Assembly: GCA_050735975.1 (NCBI GenBank)
Contig: JBOHVS010000204.1
Location: 1-6,138 of the forward strand
DNA from: DATMBL01 sp050735975
GTDB lineage: Bacteria; Desulfobacterota; Binatia; UBA9968
Reading direction: 5' to 3'
Length of the DNA stretch: 6,138 bases
Part shown: positions 1-5,900 of the stretch, piece after piece
Layout of the letters: each line of letters begins with the position of its first letter
Position numbering within the stretch: the first letter of the stretch is position 1
Notes under the pieces: generated by a model
The model's database searches: none
What the model was told of the DNA's origin: nothing
Seen by the model: only the letters and a program-made list of their open reading frames with translations
Program-made: the position numbers and the translations under genes

Positions 1-75
1 GCGGGGGTGACCTAGACTACCCCCAAAATTGACGATGAATGCCGCGGGGACACCTTGCCGAATTGAGGGTCGAGG

Positions 76-119
76 GGTGACATTTTCGCTGACCAGTTAA
101 GGTGACATATTGGCTGACC
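76..119. repeat. Tandem 19-bp repeats, probable IS21-family terminal remnant
   Basis: Two 19-bp copies, GGTGACATTTTCGCTGACC at 76-94 and GGTGACATATTGGCTGACC at 101-119, differ at two positions and lie 25 bp apart start to start. Multiple direct copies of a GGTGACATTTTC-like motif are typical of the subterminal repeats bound by IstA-type transposases at IS21-family ends (family knowledge). A short inverted repeat, GGGGGT at 3-8 against ACCCCC at 19-24, lies just outside. No istA or istB reading frame is present, so this is either an orphan end or the tip of an element extending beyond the left edge. The family assignment is inferred from motif style only. Confidence 0.5.
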
Positions 120-258
120 TTCAACAGCCCGTAGCCGTTAGACCGTAATGCCGGTGCGTTGCTATTAACCGGAGCCTGTCACGAGACGAGTTTTTAAACC
201 GTTAGTTGATGCTCGATTCTTGAGGCTCGATCTCGAGCGATGATGCAGGATAATCTCA

Positions 259-276
259 CTCCCTATCGATAGGGAG
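259..276. promoter_or_regulatory. Perfect 18-bp palindrome, possible operator
   Basis: CTCCCTATCGATAGGGAG is a perfect inverted repeat with no loop, the symmetry expected of a site bound by a dimeric helix-turn-helix regulator. As DNA it could also extrude as a hairpin, but no T-tract follows on either strand, so it is not a terminator. No regulator gene or recognisable promoter is adjacent, and the role is unknown. Confidence 0.35.
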
Positions 277-370
277 ATTTCCACAGAATCTTTTTCAAAA
301 ACAACCCTTCGCCATAGCGAGGTTTGCCAGCTTATCGGGTAGGATTTGCTCGCGGGTTAAAGCCGAGGAG

Positions 371-397
371 AAAAAACGCCCGATACTTATCGGCGTT
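371..397 (-). terminator. Rho-independent terminator, minus strand
   Basis: On the minus strand AACGCC-GATA (bases 397-388) pairs with TATC-GGCGTT (385-375), with one bulged base and a very short loop, and is followed by a run of six T (376-371). A GC-containing stem of about ten pairs leading straight into a T-run is a classical intrinsic terminator. It lies downstream of all the minus-strand genes, so it probably ended transcription of the pabC-like gene or of something since lost between 400 and 655. Confidence 0.7.
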
Positions 398-655
398 CAA
401 CTGCTTGGGAGCATAACAACCTAAAGAGACCAGGGATCAGCGCGGAGCAACTAGAAGCCAAAATGGAACGGGAATCTCAGGAAATCATTTCTCAGCTATC
501 AAGCAATGTGGCTGCGACATCCAAACATGACACCGAACAAGGTATCCTGAGGATGCCCAACCGGCCACCCGGACAGTTTATCGGCTAAAAATAACGCCAC
601 TGCTCGGAGACGCACGTTAGCGCGTCGGCTGATCATAATTGATTCGGTTAATTCT

Positions 656-1005
656 TCAGGTTCCGTCGCGCTGACCTTCAATAGAAACCTCCCACATTCC
701 ACGCACCGAGTTGACCAAGTAAGTTTTGGAACATCGGTGTAAGTCCTGAACCTTGATGACCTCTTCTCTGATCGTACCCTGCTCAAGCAAAAGGGATCGA
801 TAGGTCCCAGGAAGCAGACCTGATCGCAGGAGGCGTCAGAAGTGTGCCATCAATTCCCATGACAACATTTGCAATGCAGGATTCGGTGACCTCATTTCTT
901 TCATTCCAGAGCAGAACATCGTCGTATCCAGGCGAGTTGGCCAAAGCTTGGTCATAGACGCATCGATGGGTTGTGACTTCTGATATCTGCTCTTTGCTCA
1001 GCCTG
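656..1005 (-). pseudogene. Decayed 3' half of a pabC-type aminodeoxychorismate lyase (class IV aminotransferase)
   Basis: Intact PabC domains use PLP to release pyruvate from 4-amino-4-deoxychorismate, giving p-aminobenzoate for folate. In one minus frame, bases about 1005-825 encode VTTHRCVYDQALA, then DDVLLWNERNEVTESCIANV, then LLTPP. These are the conserved core and substrate-side motifs of the class IV fold, close in style to the C-terminal lyase domain of PabB-PabC fusions. At about 823-827 the homology jumps frame and continues as SGLLPGTYRSLLLEQGTIRE and then KTYLVNSVRGMWEV, ending at TGA 656-658. Two faults show that it is dead: the frameshift, and Glu-Val where the family has His-Lys before TTHR, so the PLP lysine is absent. 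The N-terminal half is also missing, because the homology begins right at the end of the neighbouring amidohydrolase. The family is very likely; whether it was stand-alone or fused cannot be told. Confidence 0.85.
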
Positions 1006-2355
1006 CTAAAGGGAAAGTGAGCGCAAGCGAGCCAATAGATCCTGATTTGCTTTCCTGGCGGCATCCAGCACACGCTTCTCATCCAGCACTTGCAGGTGGC
1101 GATCTTTCATCAAGAGTTCGCCGTTCACGATCGCGGTTTGAACGTCGCTCGCCTTGGCGCAGTGAACCAACTGGCTGAAAAGATCATTGATGGGCTGGTT
1201 GTGGACAGTGTCAAGCTGAACCAAAATGAGATCCGCTCGTTTTCCGACCTCTATGGTCCCGCAGACGGATGAAAGCCCAAGGGCCTTCGCCCCGCCGGCC
1301 GTAGCCATGCGCAGGACTGAGTACGGATCGATCACCCCTGCGTTTTGATGATGTACCTTCTGCAAAAGAGAGGCGGCTTTCATCGTTTCGAAGAGGTCTT
1401 GAGAATGGTTGCTCGCCGCGCCGTCGGTGCCCAGCGCAACGTTAACGCCTTGCCGGAGCATCTCTACCACGGGCGCCACTCCGTCCCCTAACATCATATT
1501 GCTGACCGGGTTGTGGGAAACCGAAGCGCCGCGCTCCCTGAGAATAGCGATCTCATCGATCGAAATGTGGACGCAATGCGCGAAAATCGAATGACGATCC
1601 GGAATCCCGAAGTCATTCAGGAACATAACCACCCCTGATTTTCCGTGTTTCTCCTGCGTGAATTCGACGACCGGCTTCGACTCCGCCACGTGCGCGCTGA
1701 TACCGATCGACTTCTGGTCGGCGAAACGGCGGATCTCTTGTAACAGCTCCGGCGTCGTATTCAGCGGAGGCGTATTCGGACCCGTCATGAAGGAAAGACA
1801 TTGATTCTCTTTGTTGGAGGTGATGATCTCCTCGATATGGCGGAAAGCCCGCTCCGGTCTCTCCTTTACGCAATCGGGCACGATCTCGCCGCTATCCATG
1901 ATGGTCCTGGCGAAAACAGCGCGCACCCCCGAGTCTCTTATGGCGCGCACCGTCTCAAAGGCGCATTCGCGATGTGGGTTGAGAAAATTGTGCTCGCAGA
2001 GCGTCGTGACGCCGGTCCGGATCGCCTCGACACAGCCCAAAAGACTGCCCGCATAAAAGTGATCGGGACGAAGCGCTTGCGCCGCGCCGTAAATGCGCTT
2101 CAACCAGGGCAACAAGGGCAAATCTTCCCAAACCGCGCGAAGCAAAACCTGATACAGGTGGGTGTGAGCATTGATCAGACCCGGCATAACAACACAACCG
2201 TTAGCTTCTATAATCTGTTGGTCTTTGACCTCGCGTGGAAAACCCGATTCTACTTCGGTGATGATGCCTTTCGCGATGCGCACGTACCCCCGAAAACTCC
2301 TCCGTTCCTCAGTCATCGGCACGATCAGCGCATCCGTAATCGTCAGGTCGCTCAT
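1006..2355 (-). CDS. Amidohydrolase-superfamily deaminase (ATZ/TRZ, MtaD/SsnA-like)
   Basis: This is a cytosolic metal-dependent hydrolase of the COG0402 group, whose members deaminate 5'-methylthioadenosine, S-adenosylhomocysteine, guanine-like or s-triazine rings. The 449-residue length is normal and all signatures are present. PGLINAHTHLYQ (58-69) supplies metal ligands H64 and H66. AHVAES (221-226) gives ligand H222 and the probable proton-transfer residue E225. FAHCVH (258-263) gives catalytic H260. SHNPVSNMMLG (280-290) is the substrate loop, and LGTDGAASN (308-316) gives ligand D311. The C-terminus GKRADLILV (371-379) closes the composite beta-sandwich seen in this family. The ATG start is supported by the typical N-terminal beta-strand region; upstream lies only a GA-rich leader with a weak GAGA-like ribosome binding site. 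The substrate cannot be assigned from sequence, and methylthioadenosine or SAH deamination is only the commonest option. It ends directly against the pabC remnant and probably lies on the same transcript direction as the TPR gene. Confidence 0.9.
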   Translation of the reverse strand: MSDLTITDALIVPMTEERRSFRGYVRIAKGIITEVESGFPREVKDQQIIEANGCVVMPGLINAHTHLYQVLLRAVWEDLPLLPWLKRIYGAAQALRPDHFYAGSLLGCVEAIRTGVTTLCEHNFLNPHRECAFETVRAIRDSGVRAVFARTIMDSGEIVPDCVKERPERAFRHIEEIITSNKENQCLSFMTGPNTPPLNTTPELLQEIRRFADQKSIGISAHVAESKPVVEFTQEKHGKSGVVMFLNDFGIPDRHSIFAHCVHISIDEIAILRERGASVSHNPVSNMMLGDGVAPVVEMLRQGVNVALGTDGAASNHSQDLFETMKAASLLQKVHHQNAGVIDPYSVLRMATAGGAKALGLSSVCGTIEVGKRADLILVQLDTVHNQPINDLFSQLVHCAKASDVQTAIVNGELLMKDRHLQVLDEKRVLDAARKANQDLLARLRSLSL

Positions 2356-2358
2356 ATG

Positions 2359-2414
2359 TCTCTATCTCTGTCTTCTTTTTTTCTGTCTCTGTCTCTGCCT
2401 CTGTCTCTCTTCTT
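2359..2414. repeat. Pyrimidine-rich hexamer microsatellite in the deaminase leader
   Basis: The plus strand is almost pure C/T here and contains four tandem hexamers CTGTCT, CTGTCT, CTGCCT, CTGTCT (2383-2406) preceded by a run of seven T (2376-2382). On the minus strand, which carries the deaminase, it forms a GA-rich 5' leader ending about three bases before the ATG at 2353-2355. The leader purines contain several GAGA motifs that could serve as a ribosome binding region. Such tracts are prone to replication slippage, so spacing in the leader could vary between cells; this is inference. Confidence 0.75.
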
Positions 2415-2438
2415 GATCTCCATCTGCTTGGAGTAGCC

Positions 2439-2591
2439 GGTTGCTGAAAAATGCGATTGACCGGCTGCTCAAAAAGATCTCAGAGGCGAGGCGCGCGAAA
2501 AATCGACGAGCGGAGGCGTACTTAGCCAGTACGTTGGAGCGAGGCGATTGAGCGCAACGAGGCATATGAGTCTTTTTCAGCAGTCTGCTAG
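2439..2591. mobile_element. MITE-like dispersed repeat with GCTGCT(G/C)AAAAAG ends
   Basis: The core runs from 2463 to 2585. Its left end GGCTGCTCAAAAAGA (2463-2477) is matched in inverted orientation by TCTTTTTCAGCAGTC (2571-2585), with two mismatches. Inside, CGTAC (2517-2521) and GTACG (2529-2533) form a small stem around TTAGCCA. A second copy of the left tip, GGTTGCTGAAAAA (2439-2451), sits 24 bp outside, suggesting nested or partial insertion. There is no transposase frame. Repeats with these tips and this interior are, from memory, frequent between genes in deltaproteobacterial and related genomes. It lies between the TPR gene stop and the deaminase start, about 65 bp past the former. 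An open frame across it on the minus strand (2565-2362) is an artefact of the repeat. Confidence 0.7.
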
Positions 2592-2655
2592 ACCGCCGTC
2601 AAGGGTCCGGGAGACCTCGGAACGACGAGTCATCGATAACAATCCCATTCGCAAC

Positions 2656-3153
2656 CTAATGCAGGTACCCACTGCCACCGGAGTTCTCGGACTCGGCAAG
2701 GGCAAGGTTGTGCCGCACTGCGATCAGTTGGGGATGGATTTCCATGGCTTTGCGAAAACAGATCGCCGCCTCGCGGTACTGACCGAGCGACATATGACAG
2801 AGGCCTTGACCCGAGCAAGCGCCGAAATGGTTGGGATTACGCGCGATCGTCTCCTGACAATCGGCAATCGATCCGGAAAAGTTTTTCATCATAAAGCGCA
2901 CTGTCGCGCGTTTGTTCCAAGCTTCGGCAAACTCCGGCGCGCGCGCAACGACGCGACTGAAAATATTCTCCGCCTCCTGGAGATCGCCACGTTGCATCGC
3001 CTCGACGCCGCCGCGAAAGATGCGGTCCACTTCGGCATCGCCTGACCTGCACCAAACGCTCCAGAGAAAGGCCTCGGCAGTTGCCCCTCGCGTGCAGTCC
3101 TCCCCTCTGAGCGCGGATAGTGCTTCTTCCTCGCTTGTGAAGTTATAGTTCAT
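2656..3153 (-). CDS. Tetratricopeptide repeat protein
   Basis: This soluble protein of 165 residues carries three consecutive 34-residue TPR units at about 42-75, 76-109 and 110-143. Each has the expected small residue, Gly/Tyr-like and Ala-Pro landmarks (AMQRGDLQEAENIFSRVV, then ARAPEFAEAWNKRA, then SLGQYREAAICFRKAMEIHP). TPR arrays form helical scaffolds for protein-protein contact and have no catalysis. No signal peptide or membrane helix is seen, so it should be cytoplasmic; the partner is unknown. The ATG at 3151-3153 is chosen because GGAG sits 6 bp upstream and because it follows the hydrolase stop by only 13 bp. A longer reading from 3231 would overlap the hydrolase by 65 bp. Close spacing implies co-transcription with the alpha/beta hydrolase. 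The C-terminal tail ENSGGSGYLH is low-complexity. Single-domain TPR proteins of this sort are common beside metabolic genes in proteobacteria. Confidence 0.88.
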   Translation of the reverse strand: MNYNFTSEEEALSALRGEDCTRGATAEAFLWSVWCRSGDAEVDRIFRGGVEAMQRGDLQEAENIFSRVVARAPEFAEAWNKRATVRFMMKNFSGSIADCQETIARNPNHFGACSGQGLCHMSLGQYREAAICFRKAMEIHPQLIAVRHNLALAESENSGGSGYLH

Positions 3154-3159
3154 GGCCGA

Positions 3160-3163
3160 CTCC
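3160..3163 (-). promoter_or_regulatory. Ribosome binding site of the TPR gene
   Basis: GGAG on the minus strand lies 6 bases before ATG 3151-3153. It begins 4 bases past the stop of the upstream hydrolase (TGA 3167-3169), consistent with coupled translation of the pair. This site decides the start in favour of the shorter TPR protein. Confidence 0.7.
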
Positions 3164-3166
3164 GAA

Positions 3167-3853
3167 TCACTGTTGCGATGCGATGATCCATCTTGATGTT
3201 TTAAGCGCAAGCTGGTCGAGAACTTCATCATCCGACTTACCGGTGCTTTTTAGCACATGGAATGAGTGATCGCCGCCTGCAATCACGAAGAGTTCCGCAC
3301 GGTTGCCGAGGCGGTCGCAAAGCGGTTTGAGGAGTTTGAGATCAGCCAGGGTGTCACGCGAGCCTTGCAGAAAGAGCATCGGCGCTTTGACCTCGGCAAG
3401 ATGTCTCCCTCTTTCACTCGACGGCCTACCGGCCGCATGCAACGGAAAGCCAAGGAAAACCAGGCCCCGCGCTTCCTCCAGCGGTTCCCTGGCGGCGGCC
3501 AGCGAAGTCATCCGGCCGCCCATCGACTTACCGCCGGCGAAAAGCGGCAGGTCGCCCGCAAGTTTTTTCCCGGCGGTCATCGCGGCGCCTACAGTATCGG
3601 TAAGAACGGCTTCCGTATCCGGTCTTTTCACCCCCTTTTCCATATAGGGAAACTGGTAGCGCAATGTTGCGATATCAAGATCCGCCAGTTTTGTACATAT
3701 CGTTTCCATAAATTTGTGACGAATCCCGGCTCCCGCTCCATGCGCCAATACGAGCAATGCTTTCGCAGCCGGCGGCCGAAGCAACAGACCTGAGACCGTC
3801 CCGGCCGGGTTGTTTACAGGAAAACTGATCTCTTTGGCTGGTAATCGACTCAA
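3167..3853 (-). CDS. Alpha/beta hydrolase, KANL3/Tex30-like (dienelactone hydrolase type)
   Basis: This is a compact cytosolic alpha/beta-hydrolase of 228 residues, the usual size for the COG3571 group. The fold landmarks appear in order. LVLAHGAGAG (35-44) is the oxyanion-hole strand and loop. GGKSMGGRM (107-115) is the nucleophile elbow with Ser110. FLQGSRDTL (161-169) carries the acid Asp167, and IAGGDHSFHV (191-200) carries His196. The complete triad argues for an active esterase or related hydrolase, but the natural substrate is unknown. The start is TTG at 3851-3853: no ATG or GTG occurs between the upstream in-frame TAG (3872-3874) and the first beta-strand, and a GGA-like motif lies about 9 bp upstream. 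It is the first gene of a minus-strand pair with the TPR protein. No clear promoter was found upstream. Confidence 0.88.
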   Translation of the reverse strand: MSRLPAKEISFPVNNPAGTVSGLLLRPPAAKALLVLAHGAGAGIRHKFMETICTKLADLDIATLRYQFPYMEKGVKRPDTEAVLTDTVGAAMTAGKKLAGDLPLFAGGKSMGGRMTSLAAAREPLEEARGLVFLGFPLHAAGRPSSERGRHLAEVKAPMLFLQGSRDTLADLKLLKPLCDRLGNRAELFVIAGGDHSFHVLKSTGKSDDEVLDQLALKTSRWIIASQQ

Positions 3854-4150
3854 CTCACGGTTGTCCGTCCGCTATCCATGGCAAATCGAAAGCAAAGAGA
3901 GAATACGTTGATCGATGCCCACGCGAGCGAAGGTTTTGTCCTATTGTTGACGTACAAACGCTGCGATCGTCGATCCACAGGCAACGTGGACTCAATTTAA
4001 TTGATCCGATGGTGGCATTCAACGCCTCGCGGTAAGCCCGGTGCCGCCGGCTTAAGCCCGTGCCTTTGGGGGCACTGCCTGTCCGGGACTTCAAAACATT
4101 TCATCCCTGCGCTTACGGATATTCTGTGGCGCAGGATAAACCAAATTAGC

Positions 4151-4179
4151 TTGACAGTCTTTGGCCTGTTGGGTATCTA
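4151..4179 (+). promoter_or_regulatory. Candidate sigma-70-type promoter toward the transporter
   Basis: A perfect -35 box TTGACA (4151-4156) is followed by a 17-bp spacer and TATCTA (4174-4179), which matches only the first three bases of the -10 consensus. Transcription would start near 4186 and run through the hairpins at 4208-4226 and 4277-4305 before the transporter ATG at 4339. The -35 box and the ideal spacing are strong and the -10 is poor, so the call is tentative. Confidence 0.45.
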
Positions 4180-4276
4180 CGAGATGCTCTATTATCCAGA
4201 GACACGGTCCAGCTAAAACTGCTGGAAAGACAAGTTAAAAGCATCAATGCAACCGGCGGATCGAATCAGCCGAGAC

Positions 4277-4310
4277 AAGGCCCGGCTCGCGAGAGACCGG
4301 GCCTTCGTTT
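4277..4310 (+). terminator. Terminator-like hairpin before the transporter gene
   Basis: AAGGCCCGG (4277-4285) pairs perfectly with CCGGGCCTT (4297-4305) across an 11-base loop and is followed by CGTTT. A GC-rich nine-pair stem is strong, but the T-tract is short and interrupted, so termination may be partial. It sits between the candidate promoter at 4151 and the transporter start at 4339, about 90 bases after the predicted transcription start. It could act as an attenuator for the transporter, as the end of a small RNA, or as an insulator from upstream transcription. Confidence 0.6.
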
Positions 4311-4338
4311 GATACCTCCGCGGCATAAGTTCATTTCC

Positions 4339-5520
4339 ATGACAAATCAGAAGGCCGACTCCATCTGGACCCGCACATTCGCGCTTTTGTGTTTCGCCCA
4401 GGTCCTAGGCTATGCCCAGCATTTTATGCTCATGCCAGCGTTGCCGCTTTACGTGACAAGCCTCGGCGGCGCTCCTTTTATAGTCGGCCTGGTATTGGCT
4501 TCTTTCGCCGTGACGAGCGTGATTATTCGACCGGTGATGGGCCACTGGGCGGATCGGTGGGGTGAGGCGCGGGTTATGGTTTCAGGCATGCTGCTGCAAA
4601 GCATCAGCGTGCTTTTATGTTTGATCCCCGTGGTTCCAGGGACGATGTTCGCCAACGGCCTGAGAGGAGTCGGCTGGGCAGGGCTTAATGCCGGGGGCTA
4701 CTCGCTGCTCGCCTTGACTGCGCCTTTGTCACGGCGAGGCGAGGCGTCGGGTTACTACAGCGGGGTCCAAAACAGCGCGATCATATTATTTCCTGCCGTA
4801 GCGCTATGGCTTATCGATCTCCCTTTCGGCGGCTTCCGGTTTGTCTTCATCGCCGCCGCAGCCCTGGCGATCATCGGCGCCGGTTTTGGCTGCGTGTTGG
4901 CAAGCTACGTCCCTCGTACCAGCCACAATCCGCAGGCTGCATCTCCGGCTTCCGGATGGCGGGCGCCCTTTAATTTCCTCGAACGCGATCTATTGTTGCC
5001 CGCGTCTCTGCATTTTTGCTTGCAACTCTCCATGCCTTCTATTACCAGCTTTATCGTCCTTTACGCTCGCGAAATCGGCCTCGGATCCATCGCGTCCTTT
5101 TACGTCGTCAGTGGAGTTACGAGCCTGCTCGCGCGGCCGCTGCTTGGCCGTGCCTCAGACAGAATCGGCCGGGGCCGCTCGCTCGCCGCCGCCTTTACTC
5201 TGCAGATTGTTGCGCTCTGTTTGCTGGTGCTGGCTTCCAGCCTGGCGGGACTGCTCGTCTGCGGAATGCTGTATATCCTCTCGATCGCGATCGGCAGCTC
5301 GACAACCCTGGCGCTCGCCATGGAACGAGCCAACCCGCGGCATCGCGGCCGGGCCATGGCGAGTTTCTCTATCGCCTATCCCCTGAGTTATGGTGTCGGT
5401 GGTTTTCTTGCCGGCACCGCCGTCGATCTCGTCGGCTATTTCTGGATGTACCTGATCATGGCGGCGCTGGGCACCTTGGGCCTCCTTGTCACGTTCGCCA
5501 ATTGGCGCAGCTTGAGATAG
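4339..5520 (+). CDS. Major facilitator superfamily transporter, 12 helices
   Basis: This inner-membrane secondary transporter has 393 residues, a normal MFS length. Hydrophobic segments can be placed at about 11-33, 45-66, 76-98, 102-125, 138-160, 168-190, 220-242, 250-269, 281-300, 303-328, 340-362 and 366-388, with the central cytoplasmic loop near 191-219. The family's motif A follows helix 2 as GHWADRWGEAR (68-78) and recurs in the second half as GRASDRIGRGR (270-280). These loops gate the transporter. The overall style matches drug/metabolite exporter-like or YfcJ/YhhS-like MFS proteins, and substrate and direction cannot be told. ATG 4339 is chosen over the in-frame TTG 4309 because the latter lies against the terminator hairpin, and the residues after 4339 look like a standard MFS N-terminus. 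No clear ribosome binding site precedes either. The dehydrogenase remnant follows after 29 bp, suggesting a former operon. Confidence 0.92.
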   Translation: MTNQKADSIWTRTFALLCFAQVLGYAQHFMLMPALPLYVTSLGGAPFIVGLVLASFAVTSVIIRPVMGHWADRWGEARVMVSGMLLQSISVLLCLIPVVPGTMFANGLRGVGWAGLNAGGYSLLALTAPLSRRGEASGYYSGVQNSAIILFPAVALWLIDLPFGGFRFVFIAAAALAIIGAGFGCVLASYVPRTSHNPQAASPASGWRAPFNFLERDLLLPASLHFCLQLSMPSITSFIVLYAREIGLGSIASFYVVSGVTSLLARPLLGRASDRIGRGRSLAAAFTLQIVALCLLVLASSLAGLLVCGMLYILSIAIGSSTTLALAMERANPRHRGRAMASFSIAYPLSYGVGGFLAGTAVDLVGYFWMYLIMAALGTLGLLVTFANWRSLR

Positions 5521-5538
5521 GAGAAAAATCGGACAAAC

Positions 5539-5543
5539 TGAGG
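5539..5543 (+). promoter_or_regulatory. Ribosome binding site of the dehydrogenase remnant
   Basis: TGAGG lies 6 bases before ATG 5550-5552. An in-frame ATG at 5544 touches this site directly and could not use it, so 5550 is the better start. The intact signal implies that the gene was functional until recently. Confidence 0.55.
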
Positions 5544-5549
5544 ATGTCG

Positions 5550-5900
5550 ATGAGTTTGTCATCTCGACGTATAGTTGTGATAGAAGACGACCCTTTTCTC
5601 CGGTTTCTCCAGGTCGTTCTCGATCCAGCGGCTCCGGCGGACCGCGTGGCGGCGTTTTCTCACTTTCTGGCTCATGACCTCCCGGATCTTTCAGGCTGGT
5701 GCAATCGTCTCCGCGAGCGGATCCCGAAACTTTATCCGGCGGAAGTTCGATTCGTCAAGGACGAAGCCACCCTACTCGTGAATCTCGCCGGGGCGCAGGT
5801 ATTCCTTGTCGAGGATTTTGCAGTTGGCGCGCGCGAGATTGCAGCGTCCGCCGGCACACTCGAGGTCGTGCAGAAATACGGCACAATCACTTCTCGCATC
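5550..5900 (+). pseudogene. Truncated D-isomer-specific 2-hydroxyacid dehydrogenase, N-terminal part only
   Basis: The frame from ATG 5550 gives 117 recognisable codons. RRIVVIEDDPFLRFLQVVLD opens the catalytic domain, then comes AFSHFLAHDLPDLSGW, and later AGAQVFLVEDFAVGA and LEVVQKYGTIT, where the family reads VVQK-GT and then enters the interdomain helix. Intact members are about 300-350 residues and reduce 2-keto acids or oxidise D-2-hydroxy acids with NAD(P)H. Here the Rossmann NAD-binding domain (GxGxxG) and the catalytic Arg-Glu-His are absent. After codon 117 the same frame stays open to the window end but becomes arginine-rich junk lying antisense to the next gene. The homology does not simply change frame within the family, so a deletion or rearrangement is more likely than one indel. 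It lies 29 bp after the transporter stop and keeps a good ribosome binding site. The family call is confident and the substrate unknown. Confidence 0.78.

Larger units (their letters stand above)
120..655. other. Non-coding, gene-poor stretch
   Basis: No frame on either strand gives a convincing protein here. One frame on the plus strand is open from 361 to 588 and includes an ATG at 463. It encodes a charged, helix-like stretch (SAEQLEAKMERESQEIISQL), but it lacks a good ribosome binding site, a family resemblance and a start near its beginning, so it is not called. The stretch does hold GCTCGA repeats (211-216 direct; 225-230 against 233-238 inverted), an 18-bp palindrome at 259-276 and a minus-strand terminator at 371-397. 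It looks like degraded sequence between an IS remnant and a pabC remnant. Confidence 0.5.
3854..4338. other. Divergent intergenic region with structured segments
   Basis: This 485-bp gap separates the minus-strand hydrolase from the plus-strand transporter. The frames that cross it (minus 4094-3855, plus 4001-4216) show no family resemblance and are not called. Around 4033-4075 there are direct repeats (TAAGCCCGGTGCC at 4033, TAAGCCCGTGCC at 4053), a perfect palindrome GGCTTAAGCC (4049-4058) and a stem GTGCC/GGCAC (4060-4075). Further right are the candidate promoter and two hairpins given separately. The region could have held a gene now unrecognisable, or regulatory DNA for both flanking units. 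Confidence 0.55.

Noticed and set aside
499..786. Minus-strand open frame of 95 residues next to the pabC remnant
   Set aside because: It is the third frame of the remnant; the recognisable class IV residues are in the two neighbouring frames.
1801..2436. Long plus-strand open frame of 211 residues
   Set aside because: It lies entirely antisense to the amidohydrolase and its leader; the C-terminal Ser/Leu repeats are the microsatellite. No family motifs.
2362..2565. Open frame on the minus strand, 67 residues, ending in an Arg/Gln-rich tail
   Set aside because: It consists of the MITE-like repeat plus the hexamer microsatellite; the QRQRQR tail is the GA repeat translated.
2548..3045. Plus-strand open frame of 165 residues
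   Set aside because: Antisense shadow of the TPR gene, whose repeat pattern and ribosome binding site are clear on the other strand.
3154..3231. N-terminal extension of the TPR protein from an ATG at 3231
   Set aside because: It would overlap the hydrolase C-terminus by 65 bp and lacks the well-placed GGAG found before 3153.
4033..4090. Cobalamin-type riboswitch suggested by GGCACTGCC
   Set aside because: The other conserved boxes and pairing order of that class are not present.
4184..4216. Ten-residue leader peptide (MLYYPETRSS) whose stop falls in the first hairpin
   Set aside because: Suggestive of translational attenuation, but the ATG sits at or before the predicted transcription start and has no spaced ribosome binding site.
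4150..4338. In-frame upstream extension of the MFS transporter
   Set aside because: The frame is open back to 4150, but it runs through both hairpins, has no family resemblance, and would place a hydrophilic stretch before a normal MFS N-terminus.
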